This document shows, piece after piece, positions 29,631-38,486 of a stretch of DNA of 64,000 nt. How positions within the stretch are numbered: position 1 is the stretch's first letter; each line of letters begins with the position of its first letter. The stretch comes from Vibrio cyclitrophicus (GTDB lineage: Bacteria > Pseudomonadota > Gammaproteobacteria > Enterobacterales > Vibrionaceae): assembly GCF_024347435.1 (NCBI RefSeq), contig NZ_AP025480.1:3162001-3226000 (forward strand), in the 5' to 3' direction. The position numbers and the translations under genes were made by a program. The notes under the pieces are model-generated. The model made no database searches, was not told where the DNA came from, and saw only the letters and a program-made list of their open reading frames with translations.

Positions 29631-30028
29631 TTTTGCACCTCGTTTTGAAACTGCTCGTAGCTTCGGATGTAATCAGCTTCATCATAGACATCGCTAGCAA
29701 GAACCAATAATACACAGTCATCAGAAAAGTTCTGCATTTCATGCCACTGCATAACATCGATGAGTAAACCTTTATCAGGTGAATCTAGCGTTACTATTTC
29801 TTTACTCTTTCCGTCATCCATTAAAATATCGCAGCGACCTTTAACACAAACGGCGACTTGAATCAGTTCTTTGTGAGCATGAAAGCCTCGGGGTATGTCT
29901 GATTGCAAATCAAAAAGATAATAAACGCGCTTGATAGAAAACGGGATGTTTTTAACCCCCTCCAATGCAACGAGGTTGCCTCTATCATCACTAATTTTGG
30001 GGAAATCAATAAAATGAATTAAACTCAT
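29627..30028 (-). CDS. fdtA: dTDP-4-keto-6-deoxyglucose 3,4-ketoisomerase (FdtA/QdtA)
   Basis: A 133-residue cupin of the FdtA/QdtA/WxcM group: [36 protein letters not shown] with the active-site His pair, and [16 protein letters not shown]. It moves the keto group from C4 to C3 of the RmlB product so that the transaminase can act. ATG at 30028 with AAAGAGA upstream is preferred over TTG at 30034. It sits between rmlA and fdtC. Stereochemistry (galacto for FdtA, gluco for QdtA) is not decided. Confidence 0.85.
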   Translation of the reverse strand: MSLIHFIDFPKISDDRGNLVALEGVKNIPFSIKRVYYLFDLQSDIPRGFHAHKELIQVAVCVKGRCDILMDDGKSKEIVTLDSPDKGLLIDVMQWHEMQNFSDDCVLLVLASDVYDEADYIRSYEQFQNEVQK

Positions 30029-30046
30029 ATCCAATCTCTTTCAATC

Positions 30047-30913
30047 TTATTCTTCGAGTAAAGCAAGCAGATACTGACCATACTCATTTTTCGCCAAAGC
30101 ATGACCAGCTTTCAAGAGCTGTTCCCTAGAAAGCCAGCCTTGGCACCAAGCTATCTCTTCAAGACTCGCCACTTTTAGGCCTTGAACATTTTCAATCGTT
30201 TGTACAAAAGACGAGGCTTCATGAAGACTTTCATGAGTGCCTGTATCTAGCCACGCAAAACCACGGCCCAGTAGTTCAACATTCAGCGAGCCGTCATTGA
30301 GGTACATTTCATTAAGTGTGGTAATTTCTAACTCACCACGATGAGATGGCTTCACTTGTTTCGCCATCTCCACAACTCGGTTATCGTAGAAATACAAACC
30401 TGTTACCGCATAGTTTGATTTTGGTAAATCAGGTTTCTCTTCGATTGATACCGCTTGCATTGAGTCATCAAATTCCACTACACCGAAGCGCTCAGGATCT
30501 TTTACTTGATAACCGAAAACTGTCGCACCTGTATCACGCTTTGCAGCTCTTTGAAGAATCGGACTAAATCCTTGACCATAAAAAATATTGTCACCAAGGA
30601 TCAAACACACCGAATCATCCCCAATAAATTTTTCACCAATAACAAAAGCTTGTGCAAGCCCATCTGGCGTAGGCTGAATAGCAAACTCTAAAGAAATCCC
30701 AAAATCTGAGCCATCGCCCAACAAACGTTTAAAGCCATCTTGGTCTTCTGGCGTTGTGATAATGAGTATTTCACGAATCCCGGCCAACATAAGCACAGAA
30801 AGTGGATAATAGATCATTGGTTTATCGTAGACTGGCAATAACTGTTTAGATACGCCGCGAGTCAATGGGTATAGGCGAGTGCCAGAGCCACCCGCAAGAA
30901 CAATACCTTTCAT
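30047..30913 (-). CDS. rmlA: Glucose-1-phosphate thymidylyltransferase
   Basis: Makes dTDP-glucose. A 288-residue homotetrameric nucleotidyltransferase with [50 protein letters not shown] and [19 protein letters not shown] all intact. Start codon overlaps the rmlB stop by one base (TAATG). With rmlB it feeds the fdt pathway; rmlC and rmlD (rhamnose) are absent here, so the block is dedicated to a different deoxysugar. Confidence 0.97.
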   Translation of the reverse strand: MKGIVLAGGSGTRLYPLTRGVSKQLLPVYDKPMIYYPLSVLMLAGIREILIITTPEDQDGFKRLLGDGSDFGISLEFAIQPTPDGLAQAFVIGEKFIGDDSVCLILGDNIFYGQGFSPILQRAAKRDTGATVFGYQVKDPERFGVVEFDDSMQAVSIEEKPDLPKSNYAVTGLYFYDNRVVEMAKQVKPSHRGELEITTLNEMYLNDGSLNVELLGRGFAWLDTGTHESLHEASSFVQTIENVQGLKVASLEEIAWCQGWLSREQLLKAGHALAKNEYGQYLLALLEE

Positions 30914-32028
30914 TACTTCTTCACCTTTGATTCTGTTGTCTCTACACCCAAACGTTCACGTTGGTAACTACCATCTTGTACATTTTGACACCATACCGAG
31001 TTATCTAAATACCATTGCACTGTTTTGCGAAGGCCGGTTTCGAACGTTTCTTCAGGCGTCCAATTGAGTTCACGCTGCATTTTGCTTGAATCAATCGCAT
31101 AACGGCGATCATGACCAGGGCGATCTTGTACATAGGTGATCTGCTCTGCATACTTCGAGTCTTTCGGTACTAACGTATCAAGGATGTCACAAATAGTGTT
31201 CACAACTTCGAGGTTTTTCTTCTCGTTGTGGCCACCGATGTTGTAGGTCTTGCCTACTTTACCTTCCGTCACCACTTTGTAGAGTGCGCGAGCGTGATCT
31301 TCGACAAATAGCCAGTCACGGATTTGGTCGCCTTTCCCGTAGATAGGAAGGTCTTTACCCTCTAAAGCATTAAGAATCACTAATGGGATCAATTTTTCAG
31401 GAAAGTGGTAAGGGCCGTAGTTGTTTGAGCAATTCGTTACCATCGTCGGTAAACCATAAGTACGTAACCAGGCTCGCACGAGGTGATCGCTCGATGCTTT
31501 TGATGCCGAGTAGGGGCTTGATGGCTCATAAGAGGTTGTCTCTAAAAACATTGGCAACTTTTTATTGGCTGAAGGCTCTGTCCCTACATCCATGTCATCA
31601 GGATGTGGAAGATCACCGTAAACTTCATCAGTAGAGATATGATGGAAGCGAAACTCTGACTTTGCACTTTCTTCCAGCGTATTCCAGTATTCGCGTGTCG
31701 CTTCTAATAGCGTATATGTTCCAACTATGTTCGTTTCAATAAACGCCGCAGGGCCAGTGATAGAGCGGTCAACATGCGACTCTGCCGCAAGGTGCATCAC
31801 CGCATCTGGTTGGTGATCGGCAAACACACGATCAAGCTCTGCCCGGTTGCAAATGTCGACTTGTTCAAATGCATAACGTTCGCTTGAATCCACCTCGATA
31901 AGAGATTCTAAATTGCCTGCGTAAGTCAGTTTATCAACGTTAACCACGCTGTCAGATGTATTCTTGATGATATGACGAATGACTGCAGAGCCGATAAAGC
32001 CAGCACCACCAGTGACGAGGATCTTCAT
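30913..32028 (-). CDS. rmlB: dTDP-glucose 4,6-dehydratase
   Basis: Makes dTDP-4-keto-6-deoxyglucose. A 371-residue short-chain dehydrogenase: [20 protein letters not shown] (NAD site), [16 protein letters not shown] with the catalytic Asp-Glu, and [17 protein letters not shown] (YxxxK). ATG at 32028 with AAGAGA upstream is chosen over the frame's earlier start, which adds 19 residues of no similarity. First gene of the long minus-strand operon and closest to the ops element. Confidence 0.97.
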   Translation of the reverse strand: MKILVTGGAGFIGSAVIRHIIKNTSDSVVNVDKLTYAGNLESLIEVDSSERYAFEQVDICNRAELDRVFADHQPDAVMHLAAESHVDRSITGPAAFIETNIVGTYTLLEATREYWNTLEESAKSEFRFHHISTDEVYGDLPHPDDMDVGTEPSANKKLPMFLETTSYEPSSPYSASKASSDHLVRAWLRTYGLPTMVTNCSNNYGPYHFPEKLIPLVILNALEGKDLPIYGKGDQIRDWLFVEDHARALYKVVTEGKVGKTYNIGGHNEKKNLEVVNTICDILDTLVPKDSKYAEQITYVQDRPGHDRRYAIDSSKMQRELNWTPEETFETGLRKTVQWYLDNSVWCQNVQDGSYQRERLGVETTESKVKK

Positions 32029-32451
32029 AGTTTTCTCTTGTAGTATGTTTTTAGAACAACTCACGAACGTGAATATGTATAGCATTTTTTGAGGTTAATC
32101 TCACGAAAACGCCTCAGTCAATATTAAGCCACTGAGACACTTTTTATTCATTTTGAGACAGTCTATTTTTGACAGTCCCTTATAAAACCTAGATATTGCT
32201 ACCTTTTTAAAAACCGCCCCAATAGGCCGCCAAAAGCAGCCTTTCTGTAGCTTGTAGCGCTTTTGAATTGCTATTACTTGCTAACGAGCGAAATTTGAGT
32301 ACGCTACCGCCCTTAGGTTTGGCTCCTAAAGGCAATGGTAACAAATTGTTCGCGTTATGCGGTTTACTTACGATTTTTTAATTTGGTGGGCATTCTAGCA
32401 AAGTAAGTGCATATTAACCAGTTTGAATTTCACCTTGGCTGGTCGAGCAAC
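32029..32451 (-). promoter_or_regulatory. Leader of the capsule operon
   Basis: About 420 bases upstream of rmlB with no gene. It holds the ops site (32301-32311) roughly 270 bases before the start codon, a long untranslated leader as seen for JUMPStart operons. The bases before ops on the minus strand (TTTAGGAGCCAAACCTAAGG) form an inverted repeat, as in the ops hairpin of other leaders. A promoter further upstream is expected but I cannot point to one securely. Confidence 0.6.
32301..32311 (-). promoter_or_regulatory. ops element (RfaH recruitment site)
   Basis: On the minus strand reads GGCGGTAGCGT, an exact match to the core ops element, in the context AAGGGCGGTAGCGTACTC. In known systems RNA polymerase pauses here and RfaH loads to prevent early termination in long polysaccharide operons. 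Orientation is correct for the rmlB-to-kdsD operon of about 14 kb. Confidence 0.9.
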
Positions 32452-32772
32452 TTACCAAGCATTTACCCAGCGAAAGCATTGTACGTTGTGTAGGTACTGG
32501 GTTCCTATGAAGTAGCGGTTTTCTTGTGCTGCATCGCAATAGCGCTTTTCTATATCAATGAAAATATTGCCGTTTCGGTATAGCGAAACAAAGCTTGGGT
32601 TATTGTTTACCGCCAGCAACGCTTTAATTTCAGTGCGTGTTAACCCCTGTGGGTAGTGGTGAACAAGTAAGCCTAAGAACTCGCCAATGCGCCCTTCAAC
32701 CCGCGCTATCTCTTTTTCCAAAATCGTTACCTTCTCTTCCGTTGTCAGCTTTTTTAGGTTGGTCTCATCCAT
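32452..32772 (-). CDS. Small unknown protein
   Basis: A 106-residue protein that starts after a strong ribosome site (AGGAGAGGG). The first 40 residues look like a charged coiled helix (EEKVTILEKEIARVEGRIGE), followed by GLTRTEIKALLAV, which could be a helix-turn-helix, and a Tyr/Phe-rich end. No family recognised. It lies 29 bases after the broken replication-type gene on the same strand, so it probably belongs to the prophage-like remnant and not to the capsule operon. Confidence 0.6.
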   Translation of the reverse strand: MDETNLKKLTTEEKVTILEKEIARVEGRIGEFLGLLVHHYPQGLTRTEIKALLAVNNNPSFVSLYRNGNIFIDIEKRYCDAAQENRYFIGTQYLHNVQCFRWVNAW

Positions 32773-32801
32773 GTTGCCCTCTCCTAATAGTACTTTTGTT
32801 T

Positions 32802-34047
32802 CTAGACGTTTTTTGTCTGTGTGCGCTTTGCCTGGTTTGAGCCTGTCATTGGTTTGGCATTAAGGCTCTCACTGCTGGTTGTTGTACTCGTCGATCTCGA
32901 TTGAATGAGAGCCTTGATGCGCGCTTCAAATGGGTTGGTGGTGCTTTTGGCTTTGTAGTCTGCGAGGGCCTGAGTGACCGGCGTTGGTTGTTTTGGTTCT
33001 AGCGATTTACTTTCAGCTTGGTCATTTTGGATTGAGTATGCGTGGTGTAGATCTTCTGTCGGTTTATCTGTGTTTGTTGGCCCAGTTGCGGTTATTGGCC
33101 TAGCTGCGTTTATTGAATCAAGGGCTTTGATCGGGTTGGCGGGTTTAGCGGTTCCTTGTCTAGACGTTTGGGTTTGTTTAGAGGCTTGGGCTTGCTTGGG
33201 GCCTCTTGTTTTCTTAAATACAGGCGTTAAACCTCGTTTGGTTTTAGCTTGGGCACTTCTTCTCAGCCAACCGTTTACAAAATGGCCGATGTGCTCAAAG
33301 GGTTTGCGTTTATCGGGGTTGATGTATAACCAAGCTTGCATGGCATGCAGCACATCTAGCTTTGGGCAGGTGCGTTTTAATATTTCATAGAACTCATGAT
33401 AAATCGGGGCGCAGCCCTCTTTGGTGAGCAGGTCAATCACGGCTTCGTTCTTGGTTTTGGGTTTAGAGGTGGAGGTAGCCGTCTCAGGATCTTCAGAACC
33501 GCTTGGTGTATCAAGAATATCGGCGCCATCTACAATGCCATTTTTCAAGTTCCACTCTGTTTTATGTTCTTTATGAAAGATTATGTGTGCCGGATGGTCA
33601 CTCTCCGTGTTGGATCTTGAGTCACCCTGATGAGTGTCTGAATGGTCACTTATAGACGGGTTTAGCTTAAGATCCGGATTTTGTTCATTTGGGTTTCGAT
33701 CTTTGTCTTCTTGATCTAGCTTCTTGATCTAAAGCTCTGGCTGCTTGGTCTAGTTCGGCCTGTTGAATGTGGCTATCGCTGGGTACACGTAGCTGATATA
33801 GATTGCTGCGCTGGCGCCCGGAATCATCAAACCGCTTTATCCGCTTCACAAACCCTTGCCTTTCGAGTTCATTCACATGTCGTTTAACGGTTCTTACCGA
33901 CACTTCACAATATTGCGCTAAATAATTTAAAGATGGAAAACACACGCCACGTGCGTCTGCGTTATCGGCCAATTTTAATAACACCAACTTACTTATTGGC
34001 GATCCGGTTTTTAACGGAATGAATGAAAGAATGAGGGAAACACACAT
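32802..34047 (-). pseudogene. Replication-type HTH protein, frameshifted by a 13-bp duplication
   Basis: Two frames make one broken gene. The 5' part (34047 to 33685, strong AAGGAG site) encodes a winged helix-turn-helix as in phage O-type replication proteins: SKLVLLKLADNADARGVCFP and SVRTVKRHVNELERQGFVKR. The 3' part (frame open from about 33728 to 32802) has HAMQAWLYINPDKRKPFEHI and a Thr/Gln/Lys-rich tail and lacks its own ribosome site. At the join, CTTCTTGATCTA occurs twice, 13 bases apart (33707-33731). Removing one unit reads LDQEDKDRNPNEQNPDLKL straight through and gives about 410 residues. Inactive as read, unless the repeat length varies. Confidence 0.75.
33706..33731. repeat. 13-bp tandem duplication causing a frameshift
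   Basis: Two adjacent 13-base units (TCTTCTTGATCTA and GCTTCTTGATCTA) that differ only in the first base. One unit keeps the host gene open; two shift the frame by one. Typical product of slipped replication. Confidence 0.85.
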
Positions 34048-34367
34048 GAGTAACGCTCCTTGTTAATTGGTCTACCTATCTGCATGGTTTTCGCTATAAA
34101 GGCTCATAGATAGGCATAACCATTGATAAAAAAGGCATTAACAACACTTTTTAGCGCTTTGGGGGCGAAGGTACGGCGATATAAAAAGTAACAAAAAGTG
34201 TTTTTCCTATGTGCTCTCACTGTTATGCAACAAGAACACTACTTAAGATGATTACCTTCTAAGCACCTCTCACTTTTTTGTGTTCCTCCGTTTTCGCATT
34301 ATTACCACCAACCCCAATCAAAATTCTTGAAGTACATTGTTCTCCCCATACAGCAATAAGGTGCTTA
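34048..34367. promoter_or_regulatory. Divergent control region
   Basis: About 320 bases between divergently read genes of the prophage-like segment. No gene seen. It contains inverted pairs that could be operators: CCTATCT near 34073 with AGATAGG near 34109, and AACACTTTTT near 34148 with AAAAAGTGTT near 34192. Promoters in both directions are expected here; no specific box is claimed. Confidence 0.4.
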
Positions 34368-34769
34368 ATGAAGGCGATAGTTTCTCTTTTTATTCCAGCG
34401 TATCAACCCGGTATGGCGAGCATCGAATGCCGTTATTTTAAAGATCCATGTTTTGAAGAGCTGTGTTTTGAAGATCTGTATTTCGAAAACCGGCACCTTG
34501 AAGATCCCAACTATGAGGATGTTTGCTGGATGATCAACCGAGCGCGGCGTAAATCGCCACTGGGTTATTACGTGATGTATTTACGCTATGTCCGTCATCA
34601 CTCTGGTTATGCAAAAACCGTAGAAGCAAGTTTGCGACAACACATCGCCTTACACCCTGATTTAAAAGATTCGTTATCCACATTTTTAGTCACCTGGTTA
34701 CAACAACAAGAGGATTTATTTTGCCAAACACTCCACCAGCAACTGATCGAGTTTCACACCCGCCATTAG
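34368..34769 (+). CDS. Unknown protein with acidic five-residue repeats
   Basis: A 133-residue protein, start at ATG 34368 after AAGGTG. Residues 23-52 are six tandem five-residue units (YFKDP, CFEEL, CFEDL, YFENR, HLEDP, NYEDV), aromatic at position 1 or 2 and acidic in the middle, encoded by 15-bp repeats at 34434-34523. The rest is helical (SPLGYYVMYLRYVRHHSGYA). It overlaps the endolysin gene by 49 bases on the same strand, so it probably belongs to the lysis region; it could be a phage accessory protein. No family recognised. Confidence 0.6.
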   Translation: MKAIVSLFIPAYQPGMASIECRYFKDPCFEELCFEDLYFENRHLEDPNYEDVCWMINRARRKSPLGYYVMYLRYVRHHSGYAKTVEASLRQHIALHPDLKDSLSTFLVTWLQQQEDLFCQTLHQQLIEFHTRH

Positions 34770-35344
34770 AGGCGTCTGTTTTGCCAGAGCAGGCTTGTAC
34801 GGAAGAGCAAAATTGTTCACGAGATCAGGAAGGCTCGGAAGAACAGGCTAGCAAGGTCAAGCTCATCCCCTCGTTAGATCCTTGTTTGCCTTCAGCATCC
34901 TATTCTTTCAGCCTGGTTTCGGTTTTACTCCGCTTACCTCATTGCCCGCCATACTCTTTTATTACGGTGCATTGCAGCGCCACACCACCGGAGCAAGATG
35001 TTAACGTCGCCGAGATTCGCCGATGGCATAAAGAGAAAGGCTGGCGCGATGTGGGGTACCACTTTGTGATTCGTCGCAGTGGGGATGTCGAACTTGGCAG
35101 GCCGCTGTCGCAAACCGGCGCACACGTGAAAGGACACAACAAGAGCAATATTGGCATTTGTATCGTCGGTGGCTGTAATACCGAGCTGCAACCAGAAGAT
35201 AATTTCACACTTTCGCAGCGTAAGGCGCTGTTTGGTTTGGTGGCTGCCTTGCAAGAGCAGTTCTTGATTTCAGATGAGAATGTGAAGGGGCATAAAGATT
35301 GGGGGGTGAATAAGGAGTGTCCGGTAGTGAGGCTAAGAGAGTAA
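34721..35344 (+). CDS. N-acetylmuramoyl-L-alanine amidase, phage endolysin type
   Basis: A zinc amidase (T7 lysozyme/Amidase_2 fold) that cuts the amide bond between MurNAc and the stem peptide. Core at about residues 85-205: YSFITVHCSATPPEQ with the first Zn His, RDVGYHFVIRRSGDVELGRP, AHVKGHNKSNIGICIVGG, and VKGHKDWGVNKECP holding the second His and the Cys ligand. The protein stops just after the CP motif, where relatives continue about ten residues, so a slight C-terminal truncation is possible. The TTG start at 34721 has AAGAGG seven bases upstream. A holin gene follows, making a lysis pair. Confidence 0.85.
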   Translation: MPNTPPATDRVSHPPLEASVLPEQACTEEQNCSRDQEGSEEQASKVKLIPSLDPCLPSASYSFSLVSVLLRLPHCPPYSFITVHCSATPPEQDVNVAEIRRWHKEKGWRDVGYHFVIRRSGDVELGRPLSQTGAHVKGHNKSNIGICIVGGCNTELQPEDNFTLSQRKALFGLVAALQEQFLISDENVKGHKDWGVNKECPVVRLRE

Positions 35345-35346
35345 GA

Positions 35347-35401
35347 GCAGATTCCAGATACCTCGTTCCTCACTTGTTGAGTAACAAAATGGCGGAATGA
35401 C
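35347..35401 (+). repeat. 55-bp intergenic repeat, copy 1
   Basis: Begins GCAGATTCCAGATACCTCGT and ends GGCGGAATGAC. It is repeated in the same direction at 36029-36083 with three differences in 55 bases. The two copies flank the holin gene. Looks like a member of a Vibrio intergenic repeat family. Confidence 0.8.
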
Positions 35402-35465
35402 AATATGGTGGCATGGATAAGCTAAACGATGCTGCTAGAGGGTATTAATTAAATAAAAAGTCGTC

Positions 35466-35500
35466 ATTCCCTACAGTGAGGAACGAGCGTGATAGGGAAT
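35466..35500. repeat. Related inverted repeat forming a hairpin
   Basis: ATTCCCTA and TAGGGAAT pair around the GAGGAACGAG core, which is the reverse complement of the CTCGTTCCTC found in the 55-bp repeats. Probably another member of the same family in the opposite orientation, between the endolysin and the holin. Confidence 0.65.
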
Positions 35501-35609
35501 CTAGTTTCAGGTAATGGCCGACGGAGGGAAGACAGTTCAAGGTTAGATAAATAGAGGTTAGGCAAATAAGGTTAAACAGTCAAAGCCAATCAACAAACCA
35601 AGGAGCTGT

Positions 35610-35945
35610 ATGACATTGTTCGGAAGAATATTCGGGAGCCAGTCTTCCATTAACAAAGGGTTAGATGCACTCACCAACACAGGAGATGCGATGTTTTTTA
35701 CTGATGAGGAAAAAGCGAAGCACAAACTGGCACTGCTTAAGGCGTATGAACCTTTTAAGTTAGTGCAGCGCTACATTGTGTTGTTGTTCACCATTCCTTA
35801 TGTGGCACTGCATGTGATGGTGATCTTGGGTTGTATGCACGGCTACGATTGGAAGCCGTTGGGGGAAATGACCAATGAAGCGTTTGGTTATCCGGTGTTA
35901 GCGGCAATTGGTTTGTATTTAACAGGAGGGGTGGTTAAGAAATAG
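35610..35945 (+). CDS. Holin, three-helix (GTA/phage 3TM) type
   Basis: A 111-residue inner-membrane protein. After a soluble start (FGSQSSINKGLDALTNTGDA, then FFTDEEKAKHKL) come hydrophobic segments YIVLLFTIPYVALHVMVILG and the C-terminal YPVLAAIGLYLTGGVVKK. This pattern fits the 3TM holins found beside phage and gene-transfer-agent endolysins, which open the inner membrane so the amidase can reach the wall. Good ribosome site (AAGGAG) before ATG 35610. Paired with the amidase 265 bases upstream. Flanked by 55-bp direct repeats. Confidence 0.85.
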   Translation: MTLFGRIFGSQSSINKGLDALTNTGDAMFFTDEEKAKHKLALLKAYEPFKLVQRYIVLLFTIPYVALHVMVILGCMHGYDWKPLGEMTNEAFGYPVLAAIGLYLTGGVVKK

Positions 35946-35985
35946 AAGTGCAGATAAGGGGGGACGAGTAAACGGAATGCGGCAA

Positions 35986-36024
35986 ATAGAGATAGAGATA
36001 GAGATAGAGATAGAGATAGAGATA
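35986..36024 (+). repeat. Hexanucleotide tandem repeat (ATAGAG)n
   Basis: Six full ATAGAG units plus ATA, perfect, in the gap between the holin and the end of wzc. Not within a gene. Copy number could vary between strains. Confidence 0.95.
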
Positions 36025-36028
36025 AAAG

Positions 36029-36083
36029 GCAGATTCCAGATACTTCGTTCCTCACTTCTTAAGTAACAAAATGGCGGAATGAC
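36029..36083 (+). repeat. 55-bp intergenic repeat, copy 2
   Basis: Second direct copy of the element at 35347-35401 (52 of 55 bases equal). It is followed by a short 9-bp tandem repeat (GAGTGGTGC twice, 36092-36109). Confidence 0.8.
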
Positions 36084-36171
36084 GGAGTCGCGAGTGGTGC
36101 GAGTGGTGCGAGTAGTGAATAACGAATAGCGGAATAACGGGATGTGTCACCACATCCCATCTCTGCTTTCT

Positions 36172-38343
36172 TTACTTTTTATCACTCGAATAGGCGTAGT
36201 TGTAGTAACCGTAGCCGTATGAGCTTGATGCTTTCTTCTCGATGGCGTTGAAGATAACGCCTTTCACTTCGATACCTGATTGTTCAAAGCGGTTACGAGC
36301 TACATCGATCTCTTTAATGGTGTTTTGACCGTAACGCGCAACCATTAATGTGGTACCCGCAAAGGCGCCAACAATACTTGGGTCGGTTACCGCAAGTACG
36401 GGTGGGGTATCAACAATCACCAAGTCATACTCTTTCGATGCCCATTCCATCAGTTCTGCAAAGCGTGGGTGCATCAGCAGCTCAGAGGGGTTCGGTGGCA
36501 CTTGGCCGCGAGTAATAATGTCTAGGTTCTCTACCGGTGTGGCTTTAATCGATTGAGCGAACTCTTGTTTACTGCTCAATACATCAGAAAGGCCATTATC
36601 CCAGCCCACACCAAAGCTTTGTTGCAGGTAACCTTTACGCATATCAGCATCAATCAACAGTACCTTTTGGCCTGTTTTGGCGGCGACTGCGGCAAAGTTG
36701 GTCGAAATGAATGATTTACCAATGCCTGGCGCAGGGCCTGAAATCATCAGAATGTTGTTTTTCGCCTCTAGCATCGCAAAGTGCAAGCTGGTACGAAGGC
36801 CACGCAGTGCTTCAACGGAAAGGTCGGCAGGGTTAGATTCAGCCAGCAGCGCTTGTGCACCCTTAGTTTTTTGTTTCTTGGATTTGAATCGGTTACTCAG
36901 TTCAATCTGCAAATCAGATTTTGGTACCGCTGCATATACAGGCAGGCCTATCTGTTCAATTTGATCAGGACTTTCAACACCTCGGTGGAACGCCGCTTTT
37001 ACTAACACAAACGCAACACTGAGCATGCCACCCAGTAAAGTTGCTAACACAACAATCAACGGCTTCTTCGGTTTAACGGCATTAGCATACGCTTGAGCGT
37101 CATCTAGAATACGAACGTTACCCACGGTACCGGCTTTAATGATGCTTAGCTCTTGAACCTTGTTTAAAAGCTGGATGTAAATCTGTTGGTTTACTTCAAC
37201 ATCACGTGTCATACGCAGTACTTCACGTTGGGTTTTCGGTAGCTTTTGTACTTGCTTGTTTAGGCGATCTTTTTCGCCCAATAACGTTTTACGCTTATCA
37301 AGCAGTGATTTATAAGCTGGGTGATCTTTAGTGAAGCGTTGGCTGATTTCGCTCTCTTTAAACGTCAGCTCATTCAATTGCGCTTCAAGCTCAACCATTA
37401 CCTTCAGTGTTGATTGTGCTTCTAGGCCCAAGTCGATCGATTCGTTTTCTTGGCGGTAGTTGTTCAGTGTGTCTTCGTAGCCCGTTAGCTCAGATTTAAT
37501 GCCCGGAAGGTGGCTTTCTAAGAAAGATAAGCTCTTCTCTGCTTCCGCTGAATTGCGCTTCACGTTCTGTAAGAAGTAAATTTGGCTGATATGGTTGAGT
37601 ATCTCAGAGATCTGCTGCTTGTTTTCACCTTCAAAGCTTAGCTTCAAAATCCCAGTTTGCTTACCTTGCTCAGACAGAGACAAAGAAGATTTCAGCCATT
37701 CAATCGCTTCTAATCGGCTGCGTTTACCAATGGTAAATTCAAAGCCATTACTTGATTCAAAACCTGCCACAAACAAGCTGTAATCGTCGGCTGTCGCGAG
37801 TTCACCTACTTTACCCTTTAAGATAACGCGTTCATCGTCACGCACGAGCTGGTAAGTGCCTTTTTCAGCATCAATAATCTGAATCGTATGTCCGTAATCG
37901 CTGGCATAGCTTGGCAGCGCAAAACGACTCACAACAATGTGGTTAATATCACCGGTTAGGCGAGCAAGCCCTTTACCAATAATTGGGGCATAACTCGGAG
38001 CGGTGACGGTGGTTAAATTGAATTTATCAACCGTTTCGCCCAAGATCATGCGAGATTTAATGATCTCAACCTCTGTCGTGGCAGAAGACTCTTGAGAGAA
38101 CAATTCGCCCATATCACCGACCATTGATGAAATGCCGCCAGAGCTCTTCTCTTCAATTTGAATCAGTGCGTCTGCTTTATAAATTGGAGTCGAAAGTAGC
38201 GCAAACGCGATACCGAACACAGCAAAAGCAAATGTGGTGAGCATGATTAACCATTTAGCGTCCAACAGGATACCAAGCAGTTTCCCTAAATCTATCTCAT
38301 CAGAGTTATCTGTGTGTGATTGCTGAGATGGTTGTGTTGTCAT
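36172..38343 (-). CDS. wzc: Wzc, polysaccharide co-polymerase and tyrosine autokinase
   Basis: A 723-residue inner-membrane protein controlling chain polymerisation and export with Wza. N-terminal Wzz domain with a first helix (WLIMLTTFAFAVFGIAFALL), long periplasmic coiled-coil part, second helix near residue 425-445, then a cytoplasmic BY-kinase: Walker A ISGPAPGIGKSFISTNFA, Walker A' VLLIDADMRKG, Walker B YDLVIVDTPPVLAVTD. The C-terminus carries a Tyr cluster (SYGYGYYNYAYSSDKK) that is autophosphorylated. Wzb, encoded upstream, removes the phosphates. Third gene of wza-wzb-wzc behind the ops site at 40366. Confidence 0.97.
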   Translation of the reverse strand: MTTQPSQQSHTDNSDEIDLGKLLGILLDAKWLIMLTTFAFAVFGIAFALLSTPIYKADALIQIEEKSSGGISSMVGDMGELFSQESSATTEVEIIKSRMILGETVDKFNLTTVTAPSYAPIIGKGLARLTGDINHIVVSRFALPSYASDYGHTIQIIDAEKGTYQLVRDDERVILKGKVGELATADDYSLFVAGFESSNGFEFTIGKRSRLEAIEWLKSSLSLSEQGKQTGILKLSFEGENKQQISEILNHISQIYFLQNVKRNSAEAEKSLSFLESHLPGIKSELTGYEDTLNNYRQENESIDLGLEAQSTLKVMVELEAQLNELTFKESEISQRFTKDHPAYKSLLDKRKTLLGEKDRLNKQVQKLPKTQREVLRMTRDVEVNQQIYIQLLNKVQELSIIKAGTVGNVRILDDAQAYANAVKPKKPLIVVLATLLGGMLSVAFVLVKAAFHRGVESPDQIEQIGLPVYAAVPKSDLQIELSNRFKSKKQKTKGAQALLAESNPADLSVEALRGLRTSLHFAMLEAKNNILMISGPAPGIGKSFISTNFAAVAAKTGQKVLLIDADMRKGYLQQSFGVGWDNGLSDVLSSKQEFAQSIKATPVENLDIITRGQVPPNPSELLMHPRFAELMEWASKEYDLVIVDTPPVLAVTDPSIVGAFAGTTLMVARYGQNTIKEIDVARNRFEQSGIEVKGVIFNAIEKKASSSYGYGYYNYAYSSDKK

Positions 38344-38486
38344 CAGATTGCTACTTCCTAAACTAATATTTTGAAGATAAGTGACGTACGGCTTACGTCC
38401 CCTTACCTCTTATGTGATTCTATTGGTGGTGCGGTACATCACTTATGGCGCGCTACATAACTTAGCGAGAGTATATCAAAACTAAA

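Noticed and set aside
32802..33548. A separate 248-aa gene starting at TTG 33548
   Set aside because: No ribosome site, and the frame continues upstream to the 13-bp duplication, so it is the 3' part of a broken gene.
35986..36109. Short regular repeats that could suggest a CRISPR array
   Set aside because: The units are 6 and 9 bases with no spacers, so they are simple tandem repeats; no cas genes are present.
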